DNA of 63,648 bases from Succinivibrionaceae bacterium (GCA_017480795.1 JAFURY010000084.1:1-63648); one strand, 5' to 3'; shown: positions 38,170-46,901, numbered from the stretch's first letter. The notes: generated by a model from the letters alone, not told the origin. Made by a program: numbers and translations.

Positions 38170-41010
38170 ATGGGTATTTTGCGAGATGAATTTCTTCGGA
38201 TCTATCCAGCCGTCGAGCCGGATGATTTTGACGAGACGTTGTACGAAGACGACGGCTTCCTGGCCCACTACGGGCGAAGCAAGCTGGACGGCGCACCCGG
38301 CAGAGGTTCCGGCCGCTATCCTCTGGGCAGCGGAGACGACCCCTACCAGAAGAATGGCGACTTTATCAGCCGTGTTCAGACACTGCGCAAGCAGGGTATG
38401 AGCGAAGCCGACATCGCCAAGGCGGTCGGGCTTGAAAACACCTCTCAGCTGAGGACCCATTACTCCAACGCGATCAATCAGCGCCGCGCCATGCAGATTC
38501 AATCTGTCCGGGCGATGCTGGCGGATGGCAAGACCCAGGCCCAGGTGGCCAGGGAATTGGGGATCAACGAGAGCACCCTGCGCTCGCTGCTCAATGAACG
38601 CTCCGAGGCCAGGACCAACGCCGCACAGAAGACCGCCGATTTCCTTCGCCAGCAGATCAACGAGAAGGGTATGATCGACGTTGGCACCGGCGTGGAGCGC
38701 GAGCTGGGTATCAGCCGCGAAAAGCTGAACCAGGCCCTCCAGATCCTTCAGGACGAGGGCTATGAGGTCTACGGCGGAGGCGTTCCGCAGGTGACGAACC
38801 CCGGTAAACAGACCAATATCAAGGTTATTTGTCCTCCCGGTACGGAGCACAAGGAGATCTACGACTTCGAGAACGTCCACACCATCACCGATTACAAGGT
38901 GCGCGTGGACGAAAACGGAGAGGAGCACTTCGAGAGGGGCTTTGAATACCCCGCGTCGATGGATTCCAGCCGTATGATGATCCGCTATCGGGACGATGTC
39001 GCGCCTGATGGGCATACCGGCGTCGAGAAGGACGGCACCATTGAGATCCGCAGGGGTGTGGCCGACCTGGATCTGGGCGACAGCCACTACGCTCAGGTGC
39101 GCATCCTGGTGGACAACGACAAATACATGAAGGGAATGGCGTTTTACAGCGACGATCTGCCCGACGGCGTGGACGTGGTGTTCAACACCAACAAGACGCC
39201 CGGCCAGGACGTGCTGAAGAAGGCCAAGACCGACGACCCGAATAACCCTTTCGGCGCCCTTATCAAGGAAGAAGGCGGCCAGTATCACTATGTTGACGAG
39301 AACGGCGAGACGCAGCTGGGCCTGATCAACAAGACGAGGGCCGAAGGCGACTGGGGCGAATGGGCGGACGCTCTTCCGAGCCAGTTCCTGAGCAAGCAGA
39401 GCATGCAGCTGATCAACAAGCAGCTGAATCTGGCGGCTGCGGACAAGCAGGCGGAGTTCGACGAGATCTGTGCGCTGACCAATCCCACGGTGAAGAAGCA
39501 GCTTTTGGAGACCTTCGCCAACGATTGTGATTCCGCGGCCGTGCATCTGCAAGCGGCGGCCCTGCCCAGGCAGAAGTATCAGGTGATCCTGCCCATCGCC
39601 ACGATGAAGGACAACGAGGTTTACGCGCCCAACTATCAGGACGGCGAAACCGTGGCCCTGATTCGCTATCCCCATGGCGGCACCTTTGAGATCCCGATCC
39701 TGACGGTCAATAACAAGCAGCCGGATGGGCGGAGAATCCTGGGCAACACGCCGGAAGACGCGATCGGCATCAACGCCAACGTGGCCGCACGCCTTTCGGG
39801 CGCCGACTTCGACGGCGACACCGTCATGGTGATACCCTGCAATTCTTCCAGCAGCAAGGTGAAGATTACTTCTACGCCGCCGCTCAAGGGGCTGGAAGGC
39901 TTCGACCCCAAGATGAGCTATGGCTATTCCAGAGTGGAAGTTGATGCCGACGGCAAAGAGCACTATTTCAGGGACGGCCATGAGTTCAAGCGGATGACGA
40001 AGAGCGCCACCCAGATGGAGATGGGCAAGGTGTCCAACCTGATCACCGACATGACGCTGAAAGGCGCCAGCCAGGACGAGTTGGCCCGAGCCGTTCGCCA
40101 TTCGATGGTGGTCATCGACGCCGAGAAGCACAAGCTGGACTGGAAGCAGAGCGAGATCGACAACGGCATCGGCGCCCTGAAGAAGAAGTACCAGGCCCAC
40201 CCCGATGAGGATGGGGACATGCACTATGGGGCGTCCACTTTGATCAGCCGCGCCAAATCGCCTGAAGCTGTGTTGAAGCGCAAGGGTACACCGAAAATAG
40301 ACCCCGATACCGGGGAATTGCACTATAAGGAGGTGCGGGAAGAATACACCGACAAGCATGGGAAGACGAAAGTGCGCACACAGGACTCGACCCAAATGGC
40401 AGAGGTGAAGGACGCCCGCAAGCTATCCTCCGGGACCCCCCAGGAAGAAGCATACGCCACCTATGCAAATCGCATGAAGGCCCTCGCGAACGACGCTCGC
40501 AAGGAAATGGTGCACACGGGGAGGATCAAATATAGTGCGACCGCCAAGGAGACTTATCGCGACGTGGTGGATCACATGATGCACCAGCTGAACATCGCCC
40601 TCAAGAACGCTCCCAGAGAGCGTCAGGCGCAGTTGGCGGCCAACAGCGAAGTAAAGGCCATGAAGAAGGCCAACCCCGGCATGACCACGAAAGAGGTCAA
40701 GAAGCAGGGGCAGCTGGCCCTCAGCCGAGCACGCACCCGCTATGGGGCGCAGCGGCACCCGATTGACATTACTGAACGCGGTTGGCAGGCTATACAGGCT
40801 GGCGCGTTTTCGGAATCCACCCTTTCTCAAATCCTGCGTTTCGCAGACATCGATCAAGTTCGTTCTTACGCAACTCCGCGTTCGACGACTTCTCTTTCGA
40901 GTGGAAAACAGGCGAGAATTCGCGCGATGAAGGCTTCTGGTTACACAACGTCTGAAATTGCGGCTGCGCTTGGCGTTTCGCCTTCGACTGTGTCAAAATA
41001 CGGGAACTGA
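38170..41010 (+). CDS. Putative two-barrel RNA polymerase (YonO-like) with HTH domains
   Basis: 946 aa from the ATG 7 bases after GAGGAGG. ARLSGADFDGDTVMVIP at about residue 546-550 matches the DbDGD metal site of multisubunit-type and YonO/RdRP-type two-barrel polymerases. The upstream VALIRYPHGGTFEIPIL, followed by a DAIGIN segment, resembles the R-x-P region that precedes that motif in the family. HTH-like segments occur near residues 80-140 (ADIAKAVGLENTSQLRTHY, AQVARELGINESTLRSLL) and at the C-terminus (SEIAAALGVSPSTVSKYG). The N-terminus HYGRSKLDGAPGRGSGRYP is a tag-like motif seen on gut-phage proteins. The role may be transcription of phage genes from its own promoters; assigned from motifs only. 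Confidence 0.62.
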   Translation: MGILRDEFLRIYPAVEPDDFDETLYEDDGFLAHYGRSKLDGAPGRGSGRYPLGSGDDPYQKNGDFISRVQTLRKQGMSEADIAKAVGLENTSQLRTHYSNAINQRRAMQIQSVRAMLADGKTQAQVARELGINESTLRSLLNERSEARTNAAQKTADFLRQQINEKGMIDVGTGVERELGISREKLNQALQILQDEGYEVYGGGVPQVTNPGKQTNIKVICPPGTEHKEIYDFENVHTITDYKVRVDENGEEHFERGFEYPASMDSSRMMIRYRDDVAPDGHTGVEKDGTIEIRRGVADLDLGDSHYAQVRILVDNDKYMKGMAFYSDDLPDGVDVVFNTNKTPGQDVLKKAKTDDPNNPFGALIKEEGGQYHYVDENGETQLGLINKTRAEGDWGEWADALPSQFLSKQSMQLINKQLNLAAADKQAEFDEICALTNPTVKKQLLETFANDCDSAAVHLQAAALPRQKYQVILPIATMKDNEVYAPNYQDGETVALIRYPHGGTFEIPILTVNNKQPDGRRILGNTPEDAIGINANVAARLSGADFDGDTVMVIPCNSSSSKVKITSTPPLKGLEGFDPKMSYGYSRVEVDADGKEHYFRDGHEFKRMTKSATQMEMGKVSNLITDMTLKGASQDELARAVRHSMVVIDAEKHKLDWKQSEIDNGIGALKKKYQAHPDEDGDMHYGASTLISRAKSPEAVLKRKGTPKIDPDTGELHYKEVREEYTDKHGKTKVRTQDSTQMAEVKDARKLSSGTPQEEAYATYANRMKALANDARKEMVHTGRIKYSATAKETYRDVVDHMMHQLNIALKNAPRERQAQLAANSEVKAMKKANPGMTTKEVKKQGQLALSRARTRYGAQRHPIDITERGWQAIQAGAFSESTLSQILRFADIDQVRSYATPRSTTSLSSGKQARIRAMKASGYTTSEIAAALGVSPSTVSKYGN

Positions 41011-41024
41011 AAGGAGTGAACGAG

Positions 41025-41285
41025 ATGGCAAGTGAAGTTTGTATGCTGACAACCTTCGACAATCCTTACGATCCGTTCACTCAGTTCACCAAATGGTTCC
41101 TGTTTGACACGGAAAAAGGCTATAATACATGCGCTTACTTGGCTCGGATCGCCAGAACAAGTGACGAATTCACTGATGAAGAGTACAATCAGGCTGTCAG
41201 TTTGGCGATCGATGAGATTATCAAGTTCGATTTCAGAAATATCTATAAAAAAATCTACAGAAACGAAAAGAAACAGACCGCATAG
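41025..41285 (+). CDS. Conserved phage protein upstream of packaging genes
   Basis: 86 aa, ATG 8 bases after AAAGGAG. MLTTFDNPYDPFTQFTKWFL and GYNTCAYLARIARTSDEFTD define a small family found in this position in many Firmicute phages. Function unknown. Confidence 0.78.
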   Translation: MASEVCMLTTFDNPYDPFTQFTKWFLFDTEKGYNTCAYLARIARTSDEFTDEEYNQAVSLAIDEIIKFDFRNIYKKIYRNEKKQTA

Positions 41286-41349
41286 AGAAACAATTAGGCA
41301 TAGGGAGGGGGGTCCTGAAAAAACCACCCCCTCTCTGCATCGCCTGGCT

Positions 41350-41382
41350 CCCTGAAAAATCTCCGGCGGGATTTTTTAAGGG
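41350..41382 (+). terminator. Strong hairpin / terminator
   Basis: CCCT..AAAAATC, loop TCCGGCGG, GATTTTT..AGGG. It closes the polymerase operon before the packaging genes. A weaker GGGGGGT/ACCCCC pair lies at about 41305-41332. Confidence 0.6.
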
Positions 41383-41409
41383 GTATTTTTCTCCTGCGGT
41401 CTGGTTTGT

Positions 41410-41543
41410 CATGCTGCTAAAACGAGCATACGGGGTGGTTAATGCTTCTTCATGGCGATCCTTCCTTTGTTCTTTGGGTTTTCTTCATTTTCTCCTTTCG
41501 GCAATGGTTGAAAACTGCCTCGTATGTTCTTTTTAGCAGCATG
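41410..41543 (+). repeat. 134-bp element bounded by 23-bp inverted repeats
   Basis: 41410-41432 and 41521-41543 are inverted with 21 of 23 matches (outer 13 bp perfect: CATGCTGCTAAAA / TTTTAGCAGCATG). The minus strand of the interior has a good ribosome site (GAAAGGAGAAA) and a 12-codon frame MKKTQRTKEGSP. I see no target-site duplication. It may be a MITE-like insertion, a packaging-site structure or an antisense RNA. Confidence 0.6.
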
Positions 41544-41570
41544 AAAGTCTCTGAAAAGGAGGACTTTGTC

Positions 41571-41924
41571 ATGGGAAGAAGACCGAAAGTGGCAGCGTCC
41601 TCCCCGACTCTGCCAAAAATGCGGCCCGCCCTTACTCCAGAGGCTCGCGAGGGGCAGATGATTTCCCTTGCAATGGATCTTGTGGAGCAGCGTTTGCGTG
41701 ACGGCACCGCTTCTTCCCAGGAGACGACCCATTTTCTCAAACTCGCGACTGAGAAGGAGCGGACCGAAAGAAAGCTCGCCGAAAAGCAGCTGGAGCTGAT
41801 GGAAGCGAAACGTCAGCAGATTCAGTCTCAGGCGAGAATCGAAGAACTCTACACCAATGCACTTAACGCTATGAAGAGGTACAGCGGTCATGATGACGAG
41901 GACGAATACGTCGACGATTATTAG
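41571..41924 (+). CDS. Putative small terminase-region protein
   Basis: 117 aa from the ATG after AAAAGGAGGACTTTGTC. A basic N-terminus (MGRRPKVAASSPTLPKMRP) is followed by AREGQMISLAMDLVEQRLRD and a coiled coil (RKLAEKQLELMEAKRQQI), ending acidic. Position before an HNH gene and TerL makes a small-terminase or DNA-binding accessory role likely. Confidence 0.65.
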   Translation: MGRRPKVAASSPTLPKMRPALTPEAREGQMISLAMDLVEQRLRDGTASSQETTHFLKLATEKERTERKLAEKQLELMEAKRQQIQSQARIEELYTNALNAMKRYSGHDDEDEYVDDY

Positions 41925-42345
41925 GACTTATTCCGAGTTGACGCGGATTCCCACTTTCATGGCTCGCTACGAGTATCTTCGGATTGGCGGAAGTGTCGGT
42001 AGGGAAACGTTTGGGTTCGATCGATATTTGAATCAGCAGTTCTATCATTCAGACGAATGGAGATCGATTCGTGATTTCATCATCACGCGCGATCTTGGAT
42101 GTGATCTCGGCCTTGAAGGTTTTACGATCCATGGGAGAATCTATATCCACCACATGAATCCTATCACCGTAAGAGACATCAGAGATTATACCGAGTATCT
42201 GACCGATCCTGAATATCTGATCTGTACGACCCACGAGACCCACAATGCCATTCACTATGGTGATTCGACTCTACTGATTGCAGAACCGGTAGAGCGGACA
42301 CCTTATGACACCTGTCCATGGAAGAAAGCGGAAAGGAGGATATGA
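41890..42345 (+). CDS. HNH endonuclease
   Basis: 151 aa. RDLGCDLGLEGFTIHGRIYI, HHMNPIT and LICTTHETHNAIHYG form the HNH active site. Phage HNH proteins next to terminases assist cos-type packaging cleavage. Start overlaps the previous gene by 35 bp. Confidence 0.85.
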   Translation: MMTRTNTSTIIRTYSELTRIPTFMARYEYLRIGGSVGRETFGFDRYLNQQFYHSDEWRSIRDFIITRDLGCDLGLEGFTIHGRIYIHHMNPITVRDIRDYTEYLTDPEYLICTTHETHNAIHYGDSTLLIAEPVERTPYDTCPWKKAERRI

Positions 42346-42349
42346 TCGC

Positions 42350-42901
42350 ATGATCAACTGGACAGAGTACATCGATGTATGGCCCAAGGTCAAGCGTTCC
42401 GCGAGAACGACCATTAGCAGGGATGGAAACGGAACTTATCCGTCTGATTCGTGGAAGAAGACGATCCTCCTTGCGGAACACAGTCCGATTCGCAGGATTC
42501 GCTTTTCCTGGAGATGGGAGAAGCTGAAGAGCTGGGTCTCCGTTCATTTTGTTCGCCATAAACAAGGTATCGAGCACTGGATTTCCACACAGCGCTCTGA
42601 CCGTACAGGAGTTAATCGCGACAAGAGCCCGCAGGATACTCCGGTTCTTCATGAGTGCGAGGCGAATGCGCAAGCCCTGATCTTCATTAGTCGGCGAAGG
42701 CTGTGTAGTCAGGCTTCTCCCGAAACCCGCGAAGCATGGAAAGAAGTGAAGGAAAAGGTCACAGCTGTTGATCCTGTTCTTGGATCTGTTATGGTGCCAG
42801 AGTGCATTTATCGTGGCTTTTGTCCTGAATTTCATTCCTGCGGCTATGCGGATACCGAAGCCTTTCAGCAAGCGCTCGCCGAATACCGCAGAAAGGAGTA
42901 G
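42350..42901 (+). CDS. ThyX-like (flavin-dependent thymidylate synthase-like) protein
   Basis: 183 aa from the ATG behind AAAGGAGGATATGATCGC. SVHFVRHKQGIEHWISTQRS resembles the ThyX RHRxxSxNxxSxR signature in imperfect form, and ECEANAQALIFISRRRLC with ASPETREAW also matches the family. Would make dTMP from dUMP, but the altered signature means activity is uncertain. It is shorter than most ThyX (about 210-250 aa). Confidence 0.6.
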   Translation: MINWTEYIDVWPKVKRSARTTISRDGNGTYPSDSWKKTILLAEHSPIRRIRFSWRWEKLKSWVSVHFVRHKQGIEHWISTQRSDRTGVNRDKSPQDTPVLHECEANAQALIFISRRRLCSQASPETREAWKEVKEKVTAVDPVLGSVMVPECIYRGFCPEFHSCGYADTEAFQQALAEYRRKE

Positions 42902-42904
42902 GCT

Positions 42905-43255
42905 ATGGAAGAAAGCATTCTCACTTCTGTGAAAAAGATGCTCGGTCCTGAAGAGGACTATGAGCATTTCGACCCTGATCTCATCATTCACATTAACTCG
43001 GTTCTTGCGACGTTGAACCAGCTTGGCGTTGGTCCTGATGAAGGATTCTCCATCGAGGACAAGAATGCCAAATGGAGCGACTTCATCACGGACGAACGGC
43101 TCTTGAATCTTGTGCCGACTTACGTCTATCTGAAGGTTCGCCTGTTGTTCGATCCGCCGACCGTATCGGCAGTTCTCGATTCAATCAATCGGGAAGCCAA
43201 TCGGTATGAATGGCGCATCAATGTAGCCGCTGAGAGTATCGCGACTGAAAGTTGA
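42905..43255 (+). CDS. Head-tail connector, gp6-like
   Basis: 116 aa. SVKKMLGPEEDYEHFDPDLI, INSVLATLNQLGVGPDEGFS and TYVYLKVRLLFDPPTVSAVL match gp6-like head-tail connectors of HK97-type phages. It lies before the terminase, outside the usual place after the capsid. Confidence 0.75.
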   Translation: MEESILTSVKKMLGPEEDYEHFDPDLIIHINSVLATLNQLGVGPDEGFSIEDKNAKWSDFITDERLLNLVPTYVYLKVRLLFDPPTVSAVLDSINREANRYEWRINVAAESIATES

Positions 43256-43273
43256 ATTTTCCGTAACAACTCG

Positions 43274-43314
43274 TAACAGAAATTTAACTCGCGGGGGGGG
43301 GTATATGGTATAAT
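43274..43314 (+). promoter_or_regulatory. Promoter of cargo operon 1
   Basis: TAACAGAAATTTAACTCGC (43274-43292), nine Gs, then TATATGGTATAATA with extended -10 (TATAAT at 43309). The 19-bp block and the -10 region recur at 60432-60475. Confidence 0.8.
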
Positions 43315-43358
43315 ACACAAAGCTATTGCCATAAATTGCTGATGTGGAGGTATTGGCG

Positions 43359-43553
43359 GTGGGGGTTCGTGTAGTCCGTACCCGTCGGTTGAGAAACGGA
43401 AAGATTTTCAGAACTTCTCGAACCTATGATAGCTATTCAGACTATCTTTTCGTGAAGCTCCTTTTATTCCCGTTCAAAGCCGTTTGGTGGATTATAAAAC
43501 TTCCGTTCTCAATACTTGGTTTTCTACTGAAAGCAGTTTTTAGGAGGAAATAA
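43359..43553 (+). CDS. Small basic membrane protein (cargo operon 1)
   Basis: 64 aa from GTG 43359, 9 bases after TGGAGG. Basic N-terminus (VRVVRTRRLRNGKIFRTSRT) and a long hydrophobic end (LLLFPFKAVWWIIKLPFSIL). Three bp before the secreted-protein gene. Confidence 0.5.
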   Translation: MGVRVVRTRRLRNGKIFRTSRTYDSYSDYLFVKLLLFPFKAVWWIIKLPFSILGFLLKAVFRRK

Positions 43554-43556
43554 TCG

Positions 43557-43997
43557 ATGAAGAGATTTATCGCTTTGATGCTTACCATGCTGTTCCTCTC
43601 TGTTCCGGTTATAGCGGAGGAAATCGATATCAGCACTCTGGATCTAAGCGCCTTACTCGCGCTCCATGAGCGGTTGGATTCCGCAATTCAGGACGAGATA
43701 CAATGCAGACTCGATGAGAACAGTATCTTTCAAGGGGTCTATGCCGTTGGAAAAGACATCGCCTCAGGGTATTATCTGTTTACCTGCATTGAAGATCGTC
43801 ATGACGAAGGGAACTTTGATTTCTTCTATGAGATTTATGAGTCTCAGGAAGCCTATGACAAGAACAAGCGAACCATGTTCGATCGATTCAACGTGGGCGA
43901 AAGCGCTCAGCTTGATTTGCAGGATGGAATGGTGTTGAGGATCGTCAATGGCACCGCCAATGTCCAGCAGTCATCCAAACCCGCCTGGGCCCCGTAG
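43557..43997 (+). CDS. Secreted cargo protein 1 (moron)
   Basis: 146 aa after AGGAGGAAATAATC. Signal peptide MKRFIALMLTMLFLSVPVIA with AEE after the likely cleavage site. Mature part: LSALLALHERLDSAIQDEI helix, then GVYAVGKDIASGYYLFTC, a compact beta domain found in many gut Firmicute secreted proteins, ending QQSSKPAWAP. Paralogue of 60531. Own promoter and terminator amid head genes mark it as lysogenic-conversion cargo. Confidence 0.75.
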   Translation: MKRFIALMLTMLFLSVPVIAEEIDISTLDLSALLALHERLDSAIQDEIQCRLDENSIFQGVYAVGKDIASGYYLFTCIEDRHDEGNFDFFYEIYESQEAYDKNKRTMFDRFNVGESAQLDLQDGMVLRIVNGTANVQQSSKPAWAP

Positions 43998-44010
43998 TAA
44001 TAATTCTTTG

Positions 44011-44046
44011 CCGGCTTACCGTTTCTGGTAGGCCGGTCTTTTTTTT
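44011..44046 (+). terminator. Terminator of cargo operon 1
   Basis: CCGGCTTACC / GGTAGGCCGG and a long T run. Confidence 0.85.
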
Positions 44047-44074
44047 ATGCCCAAATGAAAGGAGCGTGCTTCCG

Positions 44075-44440
44075 ATGGCGGAAGAAATCTGGCACCACGG
44101 TATCAAAGGTATGAAGTGGGGCGTTCGGCACACCCCGGAGCAGCTCGGTCATAAGACCGGCAGCAAGTCTGCCAAGAGCGATGATTCGCATGAGGATTAC
44201 AAGAAAGCCCATGACAGCAAGAGCGTGAAGAAGATGAGCGACGCCGAGCTTCGCTCTCGTCTGAACCGTCTGAACATGGAGAAGCAGTATTCCCAGATGA
44301 ATCCCTCTCGTGTAGAGCGCGGCCGAAAGATCCTGACTTCTTCGTTGAAAGTTGCCGGGACCGTCGCCGCAGCCTCCACGACTGCTATCACCCTCAAGAA
44401 TAACTGGGGAACGATCTCCGGTTGGTTTGGCAAGTCCTAA
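44075..44440 (+). CDS. Structural-region protein with GIKGMKWGVR tag
   Basis: 121 aa (ATG 44075; GTG 44066 is too close to the ribosome site). N-terminus IWHHGIKGMKWGVRHTPEQL, a short motif that recurs at the start of many gut-phage head-region proteins and here also at 46204. Charged middle, then a C-terminal hydrophobic helix (SSLKVAGTVAAASTTAITL). Role unknown. Confidence 0.65.
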   Translation: MAEEIWHHGIKGMKWGVRHTPEQLGHKTGSKSAKSDDSHEDYKKAHDSKSVKKMSDAELRSRLNRLNMEKQYSQMNPSRVERGRKILTSSLKVAGTVAAASTTAITLKNNWGTISGWFGKS

Positions 44441-44455
44441 AGCGAGTGGTGATTC

Positions 44456-46201
44456 ATGGCATTATCGAACACAGCCGTTCCAAGATACTACGGCATGTTT
44501 CGAGATGCCGTAGTCGCAGGACAAATCCCAGTCTGCGAGCCGATTGAGTTGCAGATGAACCGGATCGACGCCAGAATCGCCGATCCAATGTACTACTATG
44601 ACGACAAAGCGGTCGAGGGTTTCATTGCTTACTGTGAAGAGGAGCTCACATTGACAGACGGTTCAGACCTTGAACTTCTCGACAGTTTTAAGCTATGGGC
44701 GGAAGACATCTTTGGCTGGTATTACTTTGTGGAACAGCGGGTTCCCGTTACCACGGATGACGGAAGGATACGATACAGGCGTAAGATCATCAAGAAGAGG
44801 TTGTGTAACAAGCAGTTTCTCATCGTCGCCAGAGGCGCGGCGAAGACGATGTACGCCAGCAATATCCAGAGTTACTTCCTGAATATCGATACCAGTACCA
44901 CCCATCAAATCGCTACGGCCTATACCATGCGCCAGGCAGAAGAGACCCTTTCCCCGATTCGCACATCCATTACAAGAGCCAGAGGCCCGCTATTCAAGTT
45001 CCTCACAGAGGGTAGTTTGCAGAACACCACGGGTTCCCGCGCCATGAGGGTAAAGCTCGCAAGCACCAAAAAGGGCATCGAGAATTTCCTTACCGGCAGT
45101 CGAATCGAAACCGTGCCAATGTCCATCGACAAGCTGCAATCTATGAGAACCAAGATCGCCACGATCGACGAATGGCTGTCCTGTGACGTTCGTGAAAATG
45201 TCATTGGCGCAATCGAGCAGGGTTCTTCTAAGATCGACGATTATCTGATCGTTGCCATCAGCTCTGAGGGAACCGTTCGCAACGCGATCGGCGATACCAT
45301 CAAAATGCAGTTGATGAAGATCCTTCGCGGAGAGCTGGATCAGCCTTGGGTAAGTATTTGGTATTACAAGCTCGATTCCATCGAAGAAGTCGCCCATCCC
45401 GAAATGTGGCTGAAAGCCAATCCGAATCTCGGGAAGACCGTAAGCTATGAGACCTATCAGCGAGATGTTGATAACATCGAGAAATCTCCCCATGAGCGGA
45501 ATGATACGCTCGCCAAGCGATTTGGTATTCCCATGGAGGGCTACACCTATTTCTTCTCTTATGAGGAAATTCAGGTGCATGAAGGCCACCATGACTTCTG
45601 GAGAATGCCTTGCGCTCTTGGCGCCGATCTTTCGCAGGGTGATGACTTCTGTGCTTTCACGTTCCTGTTCCCTCTCGGTGATGGGAGCTTTGGGATCAAG
45701 ACCCGAAATTACATTTCTCAGCTAACCTTTGACAAACTTCCCGCTGCAATGCATTCCAAGTATGAGGAATTCATTCGGGAAGGCAGTCTCGTCGTTATGG
45801 ATTGTACCGTACTGGATATGATGCAGGTCTATGACGATTTGGATAACTACATTACGGAGAACGAATACGATGTTCGCGCTTTTGGCTATGACCCCTACAA
45901 CGCCAAGGATTTCGTTGCCCGGTGGGCTAATGAAAACGGAAGCTATGGTATTGAAAAGGTCATTCAAGGCGCGAGGACAGAATCCGTTCCGCTCGGCGAA
46001 CTGAAGAAGCTGTCTGAAGAAAGGATGTTGATCTTCGATGAAACGCTGATGACATTTGCTATGGGCAACTGTATTGCCCTTGAGGATACCAACGGAAACC
46101 GAAAGCTCCTCAAGAAGCGGTACGAGCAAAAGATCGATGCCGTTGCCGCCATGCTGGATGGATATGTGGCCTATAAGATCAATCGGGAGGCGTTTGACTG
46201 A
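44456..46201 (+). CDS. terL: Terminase large subunit
   Basis: 581 aa. ATPase: FLIVARGAAKTMYAS (Walker A) and KIATIDEWLS (Walker B Asp-Glu). Nuclease: CALGADLSQGDDFCAF (first Asp) and the later GYDPYNAKDF and DAVAAMLDGY segments. HK97-like TerL family. Packages DNA into the prohead. Confidence 0.93.
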   Translation: MALSNTAVPRYYGMFRDAVVAGQIPVCEPIELQMNRIDARIADPMYYYDDKAVEGFIAYCEEELTLTDGSDLELLDSFKLWAEDIFGWYYFVEQRVPVTTDDGRIRYRRKIIKKRLCNKQFLIVARGAAKTMYASNIQSYFLNIDTSTTHQIATAYTMRQAEETLSPIRTSITRARGPLFKFLTEGSLQNTTGSRAMRVKLASTKKGIENFLTGSRIETVPMSIDKLQSMRTKIATIDEWLSCDVRENVIGAIEQGSSKIDDYLIVAISSEGTVRNAIGDTIKMQLMKILRGELDQPWVSIWYYKLDSIEEVAHPEMWLKANPNLGKTVSYETYQRDVDNIEKSPHERNDTLAKRFGIPMEGYTYFFSYEEIQVHEGHHDFWRMPCALGADLSQGDDFCAFTFLFPLGDGSFGIKTRNYISQLTFDKLPAAMHSKYEEFIREGSLVVMDCTVLDMMQVYDDLDNYITENEYDVRAFGYDPYNAKDFVARWANENGSYGIEKVIQGARTESVPLGELKKLSEERMLIFDETLMTFAMGNCIALEDTNGNRKLLKKRYEQKIDAVAAMLDGYVAYKINREAFD

Positions 46202-46203
46202 GA

Positions 46204-46671
46204 ATGATTTACGAGCATTACTTGGGCGGCGTCCTCTGCCACTATGGCGTAAAGGGCATGAAGTGGGGCGTTCGCCGAACACCAGAGCAGCTTGGCCATA
46301 AGACCAAAACAACGGTTGAAAAAACAAAAGAAGCTGCTACAATAATAGATGGCGTGTATCACAGTTCGAAGGGATTTACCGCAGACCAGCGAAAATTCAG
46401 TTCCTACTGCCTGAAAGATGGAACAGAGCACGCCAAAGAGTTCTTTGACGTTGGGTATAAGCCCACCGATGCAGACCGGTTGTTCCGGGATATCGAATCT
46501 GGCTTTGATTTATCGAAGAAGATCGATTCAGTTCCGGTTGGCAAATCCAAAGAACGATTCAGCATTCCCATGCGGCTCGGAACTACGGCCAAGAGCCTTT
46601 TCAGAACCATGTGGCAGAAGGATGGGCCAGAAGAAACTTCCAGGTTCATCACAGCTTATGTCGACAGATGA
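46204..46671 (+). CDS. Tagged protein with DUF6883-like end
   Basis: 155 aa. LCHYGVKGMKWGVRRTPEQL repeats the tag of 44075; the DNA is also similar there. The rest (LKDGTEHAKEFFDVGYKPTD, ADRLFRDIESGFD) resembles DUF6883, a domain found at the ends of polymorphic-toxin-like and phage head proteins. May be a virion or toxin-like effector. Confidence 0.65.
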   Translation: MIYEHYLGGVLCHYGVKGMKWGVRRTPEQLGHKTKTTVEKTKEAATIIDGVYHSSKGFTADQRKFSSYCLKDGTEHAKEFFDVGYKPTDADRLFRDIESGFDLSKKIDSVPVGKSKERFSIPMRLGTTAKSLFRTMWQKDGPEETSRFITAYVDR

Positions 46672-46687
46672 TTGAAGGAGGATTGAT

Positions 46688-46885
46688 ATGGCCTTTCAGC
46701 TGTTTGACCGCGTCCGTATCGATGATAAGGACGTGACAGGCGATATCGTAGACATCTACGATGAAGATGGCATAACCATCTATACGGTTCAGAGCGATAA
46801 AAAGGGTCATGTTGACGATCCCGATGCTTATCCCGGAGAGCGTCCGCTGTATGACTGCAAAGAGGATCAGATGACGAAGCTCTGA
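46688..46885 (+). CDS. Small KOW/SH3-like protein
   Basis: 65 aa, beta-barrel-like (FDRVRIDDKDVTGDIVDIYD), acidic. Unknown function; between head genes, followed by a terminator. Confidence 0.55.
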   Translation: MAFQLFDRVRIDDKDVTGDIVDIYDEDGITIYTVQSDKKGHVDDPDAYPGERPLYDCKEDQMTKL

Positions 46886-46901
46886 CCCATCCCCTATTTC
46901 G

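Noticed and set aside
38077..40395. 772-aa minus-strand frame
   Set aside because: Complement of the polymerase-like gene; no motifs, no start signals, and the + strand frame has clear conserved motifs.
41450..41740. 96-aa minus-strand frame
   Set aside because: Mostly complement of the gene at 41571; only the 12-codon part inside the 134-bp element has a ribosome site.
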